From: Mesorhizobium huakuii
Lineage (GTDB): Bacteria > Pseudomonadota > Alphaproteobacteria > Rhizobiales > Rhizobiaceae
Length of the DNA: 64,000 bases
Direction: 5' to 3'
NCBI RefSeq assembly: GCF_014189455.1
Contig: NZ_CP050296.1
Coordinates: 3,468,001 to 3,532,000 of the forward strand
In this document: in pieces, positions 54,201-63,178 of the stretch
How positions within the stretch are numbered: position 1 is the first letter of the stretch
How the letters are laid out: each line of letters opens with the position of its first letter
Translations under genes and position numbers: made by a program
The notes under the pieces: generated by a model
Told to the model about the DNA's origin: nothing
What the model saw: only the letters and a program-made list of their open reading frames with translations
The model's database searches: none

Positions 54201-54758
54201 TCGACAGCCGTGACCGAGGCGGCGGCCAGGAACCTCTTCAAGCTGATGGCGATCAAGGACGAATACGAGGTGGCGCGGCTCTACACCGACGGGTCCTTCG
54301 CCGCCGAGCTTGGAAAGCAGTTCCAGAGCTACGAAAAACTCGAATTCCATCTCGCTCCGCCAATCATGGGCCGTCGCGGCAATGACGGAGGCCCTCGGAA
54401 ATCAAGCTTCGGCCCGTGGATGATGAAGGGTTTTCGCGTGCTGGCGGTGCTGAAGGGCCTGCGCGGCACCGTTTTCGACCTGTTCGGCTACACCGCCGAA
54501 CGGCGCATGGAACGGCAGCTTTTGGCACAATATGAGGGCGATCTTGAGCTCGTCGCCAGGTCGCTGGCGCCGGGCAAGGCCGATGCGGCGATCGCTCTCG
54601 TCTCGCTCCCCGCGCTCATCCGCGGCTATGGCCATGTCCGGCAGGCCAGTGCGCAAAGGGCGCGGGCGAGCGCCAAAGGCTGCTCGGGCGCCTGTCAAGC
54701 ACGCCGACGCGGGCGGAACTTCAGGCCGCCGAATGATGGATACGCCTTGTTTACCTGA
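51258..54758 (+). CDS. Indolepyruvate ferredoxin oxidoreductase (fused alpha/beta), C-terminus frame-shifted
   Basis: About 1160 residues fusing IorA-like TPP/pyruvate-oxidoreductase domains to the IorB gamma domain. Landmarks are SGYRGSPLGGLDMQLW, a Cys pair in FFCSGCPHNSSTKVP, the Fe-S cysteines in CEGCGDCGVQSNC and CNKDFSCVNGFCPSF, and the gamma domain IIDGVGGTGVVTVGAVLGMAA. It oxidatively decarboxylates arylpyruvates (indole-3-pyruvate) to acyl-CoA. The ATG at 51258 follows AGAGGAA. As read the last ~33 residues are unlike the family. Restoring one A at 54655-54657 gives KGAGERQRLLGRL and a stop at 54736, which looks native. Confidence 0.9.
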   Translation: MTLHDVALDDKFDLGKERIFLSGAQAVIRMLLMQRERDRRAGLNTAGFVSGYRGSPLGGLDMQLWKAKKQLAGADIVFQPGLNEELAATACWGSQQTELLGEGSHDGVFSVWYGKGPGVDRSGDVFRHANLAGSSKHGGVLALMGDDHMAESSTNAHATEFLFVDTMVPILNPAGVQEIIDYGLYGFAMSRFAGTWAAIKCVKDNIESTASVDASLERLNIVVPEFDMPPGGLNIRHEIDMLGQEERLHEYKRAAASAFIHANGLNHIVYSGGRNPKLGIITLGKSYLDVRQALEDIGIDEAAANRIGVRLFKVGCPWPLDLHHIADFARGLDTIVVVEEKRSLIEVQLRESLYGTASQPVIVGKKDERGDWLFPAKGALDPNEIAIALGERIVKTIGPSEEISARVAKLRQFQAMLADATDIGSRTPFFCSGCPHNSSTKVPDGSIAAAGIGCHFMALWMDRNTLGFTAMGGEGAQWVGQAPFSKRGHIFQNLGDGTYNHSGTLAIRFALSSEANITYKILYNDAVAMTGGQPHEGGLTVDMIARQVRAEGVDRIAIVTDEPDKYAGRAEFPAGATIHHRDDLDLVQRELRDVKGVSILLYDQTCAAEKRRRRKRGTFPDPDKRVFINELVCEGCGDCGVQSNCVSIQPVETEFGRKRKIDQSSCNKDFSCVNGFCPSFVTVHGAKIRKAEGLAGKTDPLDGVPTPAEFPLGEQGWAAIIDGVGGTGVVTVGAVLGMAAHLEDKGCGMIDMAGLAQKGGSVFTHVRIARTPDDIHAIRVSAGKADLVLGCDLVVSGAKKVLTAVREGHTIFLANTAEIMPGEFARSADFSLPIERLKKAIRAAAGDDKAHFFDATRTATSLFGNSLGANMFMLGFAFQHGGLPLSAEAVEKAIELNGEAVAMNIAAFRWGRRAAHQPDFVRGLVAQPGKAGQTDPIAQTLDEIIARRVAFLTAYQNAAYGKRYADRLALLRAAEAKAVPGSTAVTEAAARNLFKLMAIKDEYEVARLYTDGSFAAELGKQFQSYEKLEFHLAPPIMGRRGNDGGPRKSSFGPWMMKGFRVLAVLKGLRGTVFDLFGYTAERRMERQLLAQYEGDLELVARSLAPGKADAAIALVSLPALIRGYGHVRQASAQRARASAKGCSGACQARRRGRNFRPPNDGYALFT

Positions 54759-54821
54759 AGCTTGATTTTCCAGATCCGCCCTGCATTTGCAGGCCCTGGC
54801 AACCCAGCCGAAATCACTGTT

Positions 54822-54862
54822 CTAAGCCTTTCTTAAGGCGGGTGTGACATGACAAGGCTTAG
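54822..54862. promoter_or_regulatory. Inverted repeat before the GGDEF-EAL gene
   Basis: CTAAGCCTT (54822-54830) and AAGGCTTAG (54854-54862) are perfect 9-bp inverted repeats with a 23-base spacer, ending 15 bases before the ATG at 54878. It could be an operator or a leader hairpin that controls ribosome access. No clear ribosome site is visible next to the ATG. Confidence 0.45.
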
Positions 54863-54877
54863 CGTTGGGCCGACAAT

Positions 54878-57223
54878 ATGGGCAGAACAAAAACCGAAAA
54901 CATCCCCGCGGATGTTTATATCCAGTTTGTGCGGTCGTTGTTCGACAACGCCCACATGCTGGTGATCGGCGGCGTATGCTACTGGATCCTCGGATTCATG
55001 ATCTACCTGCGTACGCACAACCCTTTGTTTCTGGGCTTTTCTTTTGGTCTGCTGTCCATCAGCCTTTTCCGCTACTCCGGCATTCGCGGTTTCCGAAAGG
55101 CGGGCGGCGTAATCGCCAATGTCGAAGAGGCGCGGCGGTGGGAGCGCACCTATATCCTCAAGGGCAGCCTCCAGGGCCTCGGCTTGGGCGCGCTGTGTTT
55201 CATATCGATCTATGTATATCCCGATCCGTTTGCCGAACTGGCCGCGACGTCGCTGGCCATCGCCACCCTGGTGACGGTTGTTGGCCGGAACTACGGCTCT
55301 CCGCTCATGGTGCGGATTTTTTCCGTGACCTTCATTGGTCCGGCGGCACTTGCACTCTTGCTGCGCATGGATCTCCCCTCGGTCGTTCTCGGGTTGATGA
55401 TCATCCCGTTGACGTTCATCACGATCAACAGTGCCGACCACGTCCGCAACGTGCTTTTCTCGGCTGTCATCGGCCACAAGGAAGCGAGGAAGCTCGCGCA
55501 CAGGTTCGACCGCGCCCTCAACACCATGTCGCACGGCCTTGTCATGCTCGGCCCCAATGGCCGGGTGGTGGTGGCCAATGCCGAGGCTGCCCATCTGATG
55601 TCGCTCAAGTCCGCGAATGCGCTGCTCGGGCGGTCGATCCATGGTCTCCTCATGCGCGGCGTTGCCGGCGGCATGCTGGCGCCGAAGGACTGCCGCTATA
55701 TCGAGGCTCAGCTGACGCGTGCCCTGCGCGAGGGCCGCGACCGCAAGGTGCTCGTTTCCCTCGCCAACGGCCAGCATTACGAATTCTCGGCCCGCGAAGG
55801 CAGCCAGGAACTCGGTGTCATTACCTTCGAGGACGTGACGGCGCGTGTTGAAGCGGAAGACAAGATCCGCTTCATGGCGCGCTATGACAATCTCACCGGC
55901 CTGCCCAATCGCGCCTATTTCCACGAGCTGATCGGCGAGGCGATGGCGTCCGGCGACCGCGATCGTTTTTGCGGCCTTGCCGTGCTCGACCTTGACGATT
56001 TCAAGAGCGTCAACGACACGCTCGGCCATCCGATCGGCGACGGGTTGATCTACGCGGTCGCCGAGCGTCTTGCCGCCGTTGCCGGGCAAGGCATCACCGT
56101 CAGCCGTTTCGGCGGCGACGAATTCATGGTCTTCTTCGACCGCATCGAGGACGAGAGCCATCTGACCACGCAGATCGACGAGATCTTTGCGGCGCTGCAG
56201 GGCGAGGTGGACGTCGCCGGCCATGGGCTGCGCATCCAGGCCAGCGGCGGCGCCGTGCTGTCGCGGGTCAGGGACAGCGATGTCGACGCCATGATCGTCA
56301 AGGCGGATCTGGCGCTCTACAAGGCCAAGGAGCTGGGCAAGAACGGCTGGCGGCTGTTCGAGGCGGCGATGGACGCGGCATTCCGCAACCGGCAGCTGAT
56401 GAAGGCGGATCTGCGCAGCGCTGTGGAAAGCAAGGAATTGCGCGTGGTCTATCAGCCGATCGTGGCGATGAGCACCATGCGCATCGCCAGCTGCGAGGCG
56501 CTATGCCGCTGGGATCATCCCGATCTCGGGCCGATTTCGCCCGGTATTTTCATTCCGCTGGCCGAGGAAATGGGCATCATTTCCGAGATCAGCACTTTCG
56601 TGCTGCAGGCAGCCTGCACCGAATGCGCCAAATGGCCTGACCAGACCAGCGTCTCGGTCAACCTCTCGGCCAAGGATTTCCGCAACCGCGACGTCATCGA
56701 GAAGGTTCGCGATGCGCTGGCGAATTCCGGCCTCGCCGCCGGCCGGCTGGAGATCGAGGTCACCGAAACGGCGCTGCTCGACGACAAATCTTTGACGCGC
56801 CAGTATATCGAGGAACTGAAGCAGCTCGGCGTGCGCATCGCGCTGGACGATTTCGGCACTGGCTATTCGAGCCTGAGCTACCTCCACAAGCTGCCGCTCG
56901 ACAAGATCAAGATCGACCGCTCGTTCCTGATGGACGTCACCCAGAACAATCGTTCGCTGGAACTGCTCAAGGGCATTGTCAGCCTGTCGCGGCCACTCGG
57001 GCTTTCGGTGACCGTGGAAGGCGTCGAGACCTTCGAACAGCTCAAGATCCTGGCTTTGCAGGTCAAACCGGATCTCGTGCAAGGTTTCCTCTTCGGCGCC
57101 GCGCTGAGTGCGTCGGGTATCGAAACGATGTCGAATGTCACCTGGCCATTCGCCGCGGACCTGCGTCTCACCGGCAAACGAACAGCCAGTTCCGGCAAAC
57201 GGACAGCCAGTCAGTTGTCGTGA
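54878..57223 (+). CDS. Membrane-bound GGDEF-EAL protein (cyclic di-GMP turnover)
   Basis: 781 residues. Residues ~15-190 contain six predicted membrane helices. A PAS-like segment (~210-325; FDRALNTMSHGLVMLGPNGRV) precedes GGDEF (~335-500, intact RFGGDEF) and EAL (~515-765). EAL motifs are CEALCRW, NLSAKDF, EVTETALL, DDFGTGYSS and KIDRSF, so key metal and catalytic residues look present in both domains. It could both make and degrade cyclic di-GMP. The C-terminal tail carries a short duplication, GKRTAS-SGKRTAS. The FeeM-like gene follows on the same strand after 328 bp. Confidence 0.92.
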   Translation: MGRTKTENIPADVYIQFVRSLFDNAHMLVIGGVCYWILGFMIYLRTHNPLFLGFSFGLLSISLFRYSGIRGFRKAGGVIANVEEARRWERTYILKGSLQGLGLGALCFISIYVYPDPFAELAATSLAIATLVTVVGRNYGSPLMVRIFSVTFIGPAALALLLRMDLPSVVLGLMIIPLTFITINSADHVRNVLFSAVIGHKEARKLAHRFDRALNTMSHGLVMLGPNGRVVVANAEAAHLMSLKSANALLGRSIHGLLMRGVAGGMLAPKDCRYIEAQLTRALREGRDRKVLVSLANGQHYEFSAREGSQELGVITFEDVTARVEAEDKIRFMARYDNLTGLPNRAYFHELIGEAMASGDRDRFCGLAVLDLDDFKSVNDTLGHPIGDGLIYAVAERLAAVAGQGITVSRFGGDEFMVFFDRIEDESHLTTQIDEIFAALQGEVDVAGHGLRIQASGGAVLSRVRDSDVDAMIVKADLALYKAKELGKNGWRLFEAAMDAAFRNRQLMKADLRSAVESKELRVVYQPIVAMSTMRIASCEALCRWDHPDLGPISPGIFIPLAEEMGIISEISTFVLQAACTECAKWPDQTSVSVNLSAKDFRNRDVIEKVRDALANSGLAAGRLEIEVTETALLDDKSLTRQYIEELKQLGVRIALDDFGTGYSSLSYLHKLPLDKIKIDRSFLMDVTQNNRSLELLKGIVSLSRPLGLSVTVEGVETFEQLKILALQVKPDLVQGFLFGAALSASGIETMSNVTWPFAADLRLTGKRTASSGKRTASQLS

Positions 57224-57551
57224 TTTCGAAGGTCCCTTGATGGTGGTTCCGCCGCTTTGTCGGGCGTTCCACGTGCGGGCGATGCACAACGTTGCGTTGA
57301 TCACCGGGAACGGGTCGGCCGTGAGGCCAAGCCCAAAAGACGGTGTCATTGACGATCAGTCTTTCAAATATGTAAAAGCAAAAACAATGGGTTACGACGC
57401 GCTCAGCAATTGCCGAACGCAAGCGCCACGGTCTCAACGAACGCCCGGCTGTTAAGGTTAACAGAAAGTAAACCGGCGCTATCCAAATTTCAGCTTGTGT
57501 CTCATTTCAGCTCGAATAGCCTATTCATAGGCGGAATTTCGAGGACAGATG
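57224..57551. promoter_or_regulatory. Intergenic region with palindrome upstream of the FeeM-like gene
   Basis: 328 bp without a supported gene. CTGTTAA-GG-TTAACAG at 57449-57464 is a palindrome with 7-bp arms, about 90 bp before the FeeM-like start, and is a candidate operator. TTAA-CAGAAAG-TAAA at 57458-57472 is one base off a CtrA box. No terminator for the upstream gene was recognised. Confidence 0.4.
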
Positions 57552-58319
57552 ATGGATGCTGCAACGGCTGCAAGGAATGCGTCTGGCGTGGTCAGGGCAG
57601 CCGGCGATTCGGTGCTGAACCGATCGATGATGCAACTGCTGGAGCATGTCGACTATCGCCTCATTACCGGAGGCGAGGATTTGGAGGCGATTTACCGGCT
57701 TCGCTACAAATCCTATCTGCGCTCAGGCATGTGCGGCCCAATCGCCGGCGGGATGTTCGAGGATCGCTGGGACAATCTGCCCAATTCCTACCGGTTCGGT
57801 GTCTATTTCTATGGCGAGTTGGTCAGCACGATCCGCTTCCATTACATTTCTCGGGAGCACGCGAATTCGCCCTCCGTCGATGCCTATCCGGAAATACTGA
57901 TCGAGCGACTTGCCCGCGGAGAAACCTTTATCGACGGAACCCGGTTTGCAACCGATCCCGATAGCGCGCCGGCGCCCGGAGTGCTGCCGTTCCTGACCCT
58001 CAGGCTTGCCATGGTGGCCTCGCTCTATTTTGGCCAGGACTCGGTGCTGACGCCGGTCAAGGTCGAGCATTCCAATTTTTATTCGCGTTATTTCAATGCC
58101 GTACAGCGGACCGAGGCTAAAGAATTTCCAGGCGTTCTTACCCGGATCGCCTTGTTCGAAATCCCTGCCGGCGAAAATATGCGCCTGACGCTCGAACGGT
58201 TCCCATTCTTCAGGTCGACGCCGACGGAGCAGCGGCTGATGTTCGCCAATCCGGCCATCAACCGGCTGACACCCTTGTCCATCGTGCCGACAGCGAAATA
58301 TTATCGCGCCGCCGCCTGA
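57552..58319 (+). CDS. FeeM-like N-acyl amino acid synthase (GNAT/autoinducer-synthase fold)
   Basis: 255 residues. The fold resembles N-acyl amino acid synthase FeeM and acyl-homoserine-lactone synthases: YRLITGGEDLEAIYRLRYKSYL at the N-terminus, YRFGVYFYGELVSTIRFH and FIDGTRFATDPD in the core. The family joins acyl chains from acyl-ACP to amino acids, giving signals or surface lipids. The product here is unknown. No LuxR gene is adjacent, but a cyclic di-GMP enzyme is upstream. ATGs at 57549 and 57552 are adjacent. The second has a better distance to GAGG. Confidence 0.8.
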   Translation: MDAATAARNASGVVRAAGDSVLNRSMMQLLEHVDYRLITGGEDLEAIYRLRYKSYLRSGMCGPIAGGMFEDRWDNLPNSYRFGVYFYGELVSTIRFHYISREHANSPSVDAYPEILIERLARGETFIDGTRFATDPDSAPAPGVLPFLTLRLAMVASLYFGQDSVLTPVKVEHSNFYSRYFNAVQRTEAKEFPGVLTRIALFEIPAGENMRLTLERFPFFRSTPTEQRLMFANPAINRLTPLSIVPTAKYYRAAA

Positions 58320-58440
58320 GGCTACGCGATTTTTGACGAACCTCGGGAGCTTTCCGGCCAGATCCGCGTTTTGATGACGGCGGCGTACCGCCGTTCCGTC
58401 TCGTCATCATGCCAACTGATCTGCCCCGAAGGACCCCGAC

Positions 58441-58590
58441 ATGCACATCTCCCAGCTCGCGCTCACGCCGCTTATCTCGCTGATCGCCGGCGTGCTGATC
58501 CTCATCATGCCACGGCTGCTGAACTACATCGTCGCGCTCTATCTGATCGTCGTTGGACTGCTCGGGCTCTTCCCGCACCTCGCCGGCTGA
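58441..58590 (+). CDS. DUF3096-type small membrane protein
   Basis: 49 residues with two membrane helices: the first in LALTPLISLIAGVLILIMP, the second in NYIVALYLIVVGLLGLF. This matches the short DUF3096 family found widely in Proteobacteria beside envelope and stress genes. Function unknown. The stop is at 58588-58590. It stands alone between the FeeM-like gene and the oxidase subunit. Confidence 0.78.
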   Translation: MHISQLALTPLISLIAGVLILIMPRLLNYIVALYLIVVGLLGLFPHLAG

Positions 58591-58751
58591 GACCGCCGGG
58601 CAGGCCTGGCGCAAGCCGCCCCTCACAGGGACGGCCGGCAGTTTCAATTTTCCCTTGAGGCAGTTGTCCGCCCCAATGCGGCAATAGCGCCATTGCTCTC
58701 GGCCCGGCTTTTCGCTATGTGCCTGAAAGATGTCTTCGAAGGGGTATTCCT

Positions 58752-58976
58752 ATGGCTGATCACTCGCCGACCGGTCCTGTCGAACTGGGCGCGAAGATGG
58801 ACTATGCGGAACATGACCGCACCTATGCGGGCTTTCTAGCGCTGGCCAAATACGGATCGCTTTTCTGCGGCGCGTTGCTCATCGCGATGGCTTTCGGCTT
58901 CTTCGCGGCCGGTTTCTTCTCGGCGACCATCCTGTTCATCCTGATCATGGCCGTCGGCGCCTTCATTCTGCGATAG
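58752..58976 (+). CDS. aa3-type cytochrome c oxidase subunit IV
   Basis: 74 residues. The small subunit IV of bacterial aa3 oxidases: a short N-terminal soluble part with MDYAEHDRTYAGFLALAKYG, then two membrane helices (SLFCGALLIAMAFGFFAAG and the C-terminal ILFILIMAVGAFILR). It sits in the inner membrane as an accessory of the terminal oxidase. Location just before pntAA is common in Rhizobiales. The ATG at 58752 gives the family N-terminus. Confidence 0.88.
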   Translation: MADHSPTGPVELGAKMDYAEHDRTYAGFLALAKYGSLFCGALLIAMAFGFFAAGFFSATILFILIMAVGAFILR

Positions 58977-59063
58977 ACCTTCCAAAACCCCGTTGCCATT
59001 GACGTCGCCGGAGATTCCGGCCGACACTTTGCGCAAACAGGTTCCAGCCGAAAGGATCATGCG

Positions 59064-60347
59064 GTGGGACAGACGGTTTTCATCCCTCGTGAGCTTGATG
59101 CGAACGAGCCGCGTGTCGCGGCCTCGCCCGATACGGTCAAGCGGCTGGCGGGGCTTGGTTTCGATGTGATTGTCGAAACCGGCGCCGGCACGAGGTCGCG
59201 TATCCCCGACGAAGAGTTTGCCAAGGCGGGTGCCGCGATCGGCAAGGCCGCAGATGTCGCCAAGGCCGATGTCGTGCTCAAGGTGCGCCGGCCGACGGAT
59301 GCCGAGCTGAAGAGCTACAAAGCCGGTGCAGCGGTGATCGCCATCATGGATCCCTATGGCAATGACGCGGCGGTCGCGGCGCTCGCGAAGGCCGGTGTCA
59401 CCGCCTTCTCGATGGAGTTCATGCCACGCATTACCCGCGCGCAATCGATGGACGTGCTGTCCAGCCAGGCTAACCTTGCCGGCTACCAGGCGGTGATCGA
59501 CGGTGCCTCGGAATATGACCGGGCCTTGCCGATGATGATGACGGCGGCCGGCACGGTGCCGGCGGCGAAAGTCTTCATCATGGGCGTCGGCGTCGCCGGC
59601 CTGCAGGCGATCGCCACGGCGCGTCGTCTTGGTGCCGTTGTCACCGCCACCGACGTGCGCCCCGCCGCCAAGGAACAGGTCGCCTCGCTCGGCGCGAAAT
59701 TCCTGGCCGTCGAGGACGACGAGTTCAAGGCCGCCGAAACCGCCGGCGGCTATGCCAAGGAAATGTCCAAGGAATACCAGGCCAAGCAGGCGGCGCTCAC
59801 CGCCGAGCACATCGCCAAGCAGGACATCGTCATCACCACGGCGCTGATCCCCGGCCGCCCGGCGCCGAAGCTGGTCTCGGCGTCGATGGTCGCGTCGATG
59901 AAGCCGGGTTCGGTGCTCGTCGATCTCGCGGTAGAGCGTGGCGGCAATGTCGAGGGTGCTGAGCCGGGCAAGGTCGTCACCACGGCCAACAATGTAAAGA
60001 TCGTCGGCCATCTCAACGTACCGGGCCGTGTCGCCGCATCCGCCTCGCTGCTCTACGCCAAGAACCTGTTCGCTTTCCTTGAGACGCTGGTCGACAAGAC
60101 GACGAAGACGCTCGCCATCAGCCGCGACGACGATCTGGTCAAGGCGACGATGCTGACCGACGGTGGCAAGGTCGTGCATCCGGCCTTCGCCAAGGCCGAC
60201 CAGCAGCCCCATGTCGAGCCGGCAGCGATCCCGGCCACGACCATGGTCGCCGACGCCTCGGCCGAGCCGGCTGCTGCAAAGAAAGCCGCGACCAAGAAAA
60301 CCGCCGCATCCAAGTCGCCCTCGCCCAAGTCGAAAGGGACCGCGTGA
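59064..60347 (+). CDS. pntAA: NAD(P) transhydrogenase subunit alpha part 1
   Basis: 427 residues forming the soluble NAD(H)-binding domain I. Markers are [21 protein letters not shown] at the start, the [17 protein letters not shown] hinge, [17 protein letters not shown] (Rossmann GxGxxG variant) and [16 protein letters not shown]. The C-terminal ~50 residues are Lys/Ala-rich, an unusually long linker tail. The GTG at 59064 has AAAGGA seven bases upstream. An ATG five bases earlier is out of frame. The stop overlaps the pntAB ATG by one base. The three-gene enzyme couples hydride transfer from NADH to NADP+ with proton entry. Confidence 0.94.
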   Translation: MGQTVFIPRELDANEPRVAASPDTVKRLAGLGFDVIVETGAGTRSRIPDEEFAKAGAAIGKAADVAKADVVLKVRRPTDAELKSYKAGAAVIAIMDPYGNDAAVAALAKAGVTAFSMEFMPRITRAQSMDVLSSQANLAGYQAVIDGASEYDRALPMMMTAAGTVPAAKVFIMGVGVAGLQAIATARRLGAVVTATDVRPAAKEQVASLGAKFLAVEDDEFKAAETAGGYAKEMSKEYQAKQAALTAEHIAKQDIVITTALIPGRPAPKLVSASMVASMKPGSVLVDLAVERGGNVEGAEPGKVVTTANNVKIVGHLNVPGRVAASASLLYAKNLFAFLETLVDKTTKTLAISRDDDLVKATMLTDGGKVVHPAFAKADQQPHVEPAAIPATTMVADASAEPAAAKKAATKKTAASKSPSPKSKGTA

Positions 60348-60772
60348 TGGATCAGACCCTGCAGAAAGCCCTCGACCAGCTCGACCAGGCAAGCGCTGCC
60401 GTTAAGCTTGCGGTGCAGAACCTGGCCAATGCTCCAGGCGGTGCCGAGGCGGCGGGTGATGCCGCGCACGCACTTTCCGGCGGCGCCATCGATCCCTTCG
60501 TCTTCCGCTTCGCCATCTTCGTGCTGGCGATCTTCGTCGGCTACTATGTCGTCTGGTCGGTGACCCCCGCTTTGCACACGCCGCTGATGGCCGTCACCAA
60601 CGCCATCTCCTCGGTCATCGTCGTCGGTGCGTTGCTTGCCGTCGGCATCGCCGCTTCCGGTGTTGCCGCCGGCTTCGGCTTCGTCGCGCTGATGCTGGTG
60701 TCGGTCAACATCTTCGGCGGCTTCCTGGTCACCCAGCGCATGCTGGCCATGTACAAGAAGAAGGACAAGTAG
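60347..60772 (+). CDS. pntAB: NAD(P) transhydrogenase subunit alpha part 2
   Basis: 141 residues. The membrane part of the alpha subunit has three to four helices ([55 protein letters not shown]) and ends in MYKKKDK. An Ala-rich N-terminal segment precedes them. The ATG at 60347 follows AAAGGGA and overlaps the pntAA stop. A GTG three bases upstream is possible. pntB follows after six bases. Confidence 0.93.
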   Translation: MDQTLQKALDQLDQASAAVKLAVQNLANAPGGAEAAGDAAHALSGGAIDPFVFRFAIFVLAIFVGYYVVWSVTPALHTPLMAVTNAISSVIVVGALLAVGIAASGVAAGFGFVALMLVSVNIFGGFLVTQRMLAMYKKKDK

Positions 60773-60778
60773 AGCGCC

Positions 60779-62176
60779 ATGAACGCCAACTTCGCGTCCT
60801 TCCTCTATCTGGTTTCCGGCGTCCTGTTCATCATGGCGCTGCGCGGCCTGTCGCATCCGACCACCAGCCGCCAGGGCAATCTGTACGGCATGATCGGCAT
60901 GGGCATTGCCATCGCCACCACGCTGGCGCTGGCGACCCCGTCGGCCGGCCGCTTCGGCCTCATCGTGCTTGGCCTCGCCATCGGCGGCGGTGTCGGCGCC
61001 GTCACCGCGCGCCGCATCGCCATGACCTCGATGCCGCAACTGGTCGCCGCCTTCCACTCGCTGGTCGGCCTCGCCGCCGTCATGGTGGCGGCTGCCGCCA
61101 TCTACGCGCCGGAAAGTTTTGGCATTGGCACGAATGGAGATATCCACGCCCAGGCCCTGATCGAGATGAGCTTGGGCGTCGCCATCGGCGCCATCACCTT
61201 CACCGGCTCTGTCATCGCCTTCCTCAAGCTCGATGGCCGCATGTCCGGCAAGCCGATCATGATCGGCGGCCGCCACTTCATCAACGCCGCGCTTGGCATC
61301 GCCCTGATCGTTTTGATCATCTTGCTCGTCACCACCGAGTCAAAACTGGTGTTCTGGCTGATCGTCGCAGCCTCGCTGGTGCTTGGCATCCTCCTGATCA
61401 TCCCGATCGGCGGCGCCGACATGCCGGTCGTCGTCTCGATGCTGAATTCCTACTCGGGCTGGGCCGCCGCAGCACTTGGCTTCACGCTCGGCAATCTGGC
61501 GCTGATCATCACCGGTGCGCTGGTCGGCTCGTCCGGTGCGATCCTGTCCTACATCATGTGCAAAGGCATGAACCGAAGCTTCATCTCGGTCATCCTTGGC
61601 GGCTTCGGCGGCGAGACGGCGGCAGCGGCGGATGATGGCATCGAGCGCACGGTCAAACAGGGCTCGGCCGACGACGCCGCCTATCTGATGATGAACGCGC
61701 AGAAGGTCATTATCGTGCCGGGCTACGGCATGGCGGTCGCGCAGGCGCAGCACGCGTTGCGCGAAATGGCCGACAAGCTCAAGGCCAATGGCGTCGATGT
61801 GAAATACGCCATCCACCCGGTCGCCGGCCGCATGCCTGGTCACATGAACGTGCTGCTGGCCGAAGCCAATGTGCCCTATGACGAAGTGTTCGAACTCGAG
61901 GACATCAATTCCGAATTCGCGCAGGCCGATGTCGCCTATGTCATCGGCGCCAACGACGTCACCAACCCGTCCGCGCGGGATGACAAGAGCTCACCCATCT
62001 ACGGCATGCCGATCCTCGACGTCGACAAGGCCCGCACCTGCCTGTTCGTCAAGCGCTCGCTCGGCTCCGGCTATGCCGGCATCGACAACACGCTGTTCTA
62101 CAAGGACGGCACCATGATGCTGCTCGGCGACGCCAAGAAGATGACCGAAGAGATCGTCAAGGCCATGGATCACTGA
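60779..62176 (+). CDS. pntB: NAD(P) transhydrogenase subunit beta
   Basis: 465 residues. About eight to nine membrane helices (residues ~1-265) are followed by the NADP(H)-binding domain III. Landmarks are MPQLVAAFHSLVGLAAV with the proton-channel His, GMNRSFISVILGGFGGE, VPGYGMAVAQAQHALREMAD, HPVAGRMPGHMNVLLAEA and VIGANDVTNPSAR. It completes the three-gene proton-translocating transhydrogenase. A strong terminator follows 23 bases after the stop. Confidence 0.95.
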   Translation: MNANFASFLYLVSGVLFIMALRGLSHPTTSRQGNLYGMIGMGIAIATTLALATPSAGRFGLIVLGLAIGGGVGAVTARRIAMTSMPQLVAAFHSLVGLAAVMVAAAAIYAPESFGIGTNGDIHAQALIEMSLGVAIGAITFTGSVIAFLKLDGRMSGKPIMIGGRHFINAALGIALIVLIILLVTTESKLVFWLIVAASLVLGILLIIPIGGADMPVVVSMLNSYSGWAAAALGFTLGNLALIITGALVGSSGAILSYIMCKGMNRSFISVILGGFGGETAAAADDGIERTVKQGSADDAAYLMMNAQKVIIVPGYGMAVAQAQHALREMADKLKANGVDVKYAIHPVAGRMPGHMNVLLAEANVPYDEVFELEDINSEFAQADVAYVIGANDVTNPSARDDKSSPIYGMPILDVDKARTCLFVKRSLGSGYAGIDNTLFYKDGTMMLLGDAKKMTEEIVKAMDH

Positions 62177-62199
62177 TCTGGCCGATTGGCGGAAACGGC

Positions 62200-62229
62200 A
62201 AAGAGCCCGGCTTTGAAGCCGGGCTCTTT
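62200..62229. terminator. Strong bidirectional terminator after pntB
   Basis: AAAGAGCCCGGCTT (62200-62213) and AAGCCGGGCTCTTT (62216-62229) are perfect 14-bp inverted repeats around TG. The A and T ends give a U tract in both directions. It sits between pntB and the convergent membrane protein gene and serves both. Confidence 0.93.
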
Positions 62230-62251
62230 CATTTCTGGCGCAAGCCTGGGT

Positions 62252-63169
62252 TCAGCGGGTGGTCAGGAAAACCGCTTCCTCTTCGTCGCGCTGCCTGCCG
62301 CCGAGAGCGGCCGCGGCACTGGCGATGAAGGCGCCGATGACCAGCGACAAGGCGCCGAGCAGGGCAAACGTCGCGCTGCCTTTCCGGGCTGTGTCGGCGG
62401 CCTGCTTGGCCTTGACCTTGGCGTCCTCGACCTTGGCGACCAAGGCATCGACACGCGCCTTGGCGTCGCCCGCGGACAGCCCGGTGCGGGCAGCAACCAG
62501 TTGCGACAGATAGGTCTTGTCGTCGGCGGAAATCTCGCCCGCCGCCGCACTGGCGATCAGGATGCGCGAGGCCTCTCCGACTGCGGCAGCATCACCGTCA
62601 GAATTCGCAGCCGCAAGCTTGGCCGGATCGGCCGGACGGAACAGCGAATCCACCAGATAGGAGGTCGCATTGTCGGCCGATGCGCTGCCGATCTTGGCCG
62701 AGACACCAGCCGATGCACCCGTGGCGGCGCCCGATGCTACGGTTGAGACAGCCTGTACACCTGAGCCCAGGGCTGCGGATAGCGCCGAGCCGAGGACGCC
62801 GACGACAAGCAGCGTTGCCGACGCCCAGGCAAGGAAGCCATGAGCGGTGTCGCGGAAATACACTTCGTCAGTGTGGATGCCGACCCATTTGGTGCGCAGG
62901 CGTCCGGCAAGGTAGCCGCCGACGCCGGAGGACAGCCATTGCACGACGACCAGCCAGATCGCGGTCGACACCGCGAAGGTGGTGATCGATGCGCCGGACC
63001 CCGACCATGGCGAAACCATGCTGAGCCCAAGCCCGGAGCCGAGCAGCATGAGGATGAAGGTCAGCGTCGAAGCCGCGAAAGCGCCGGCAATGATCGGTCC
63101 CCAGCTGACGGCTGTAGCGGAGGCTTCTTCTGAAGCGGATAGGTCGATAGCCGATATGGTGGGCTGCAT
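62252..63169 (-). CDS. Membrane protein of unknown function
   Basis: 305 residues. Four helices are predicted: at residues ~24-48 and ~62-84 with a Gly-rich sequence, ~112-135, and at the C-terminus (ALLGALSLVIGAFIASAAAALGG). A long soluble Ala/Asp-rich, coiled-coil-prone domain (residues ~150-270, KVEDAKVKAKQAADTARK) lies between the last two. No named family was recognised. The true ATG is at 63169. A TTG just before it is not needed. A 25-residue membrane peptide gene lies nine bases upstream, so they are co-transcribed. Confidence 0.8.
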   Translation of the reverse strand: MQPTISAIDLSASEEASATAVSWGPIIAGAFAASTLTFILMLLGSGLGLSMVSPWSGSGASITTFAVSTAIWLVVVQWLSSGVGGYLAGRLRTKWVGIHTDEVYFRDTAHGFLAWASATLLVVGVLGSALSAALGSGVQAVSTVASGAATGASAGVSAKIGSASADNATSYLVDSLFRPADPAKLAAANSDGDAAAVGEASRILIASAAAGEISADDKTYLSQLVAARTGLSAGDAKARVDALVAKVEDAKVKAKQAADTARKGSATFALLGALSLVIGAFIASAAAALGGRQRDEEEAVFLTTR

Positions 63170-63178
63170 CAACGCCCC

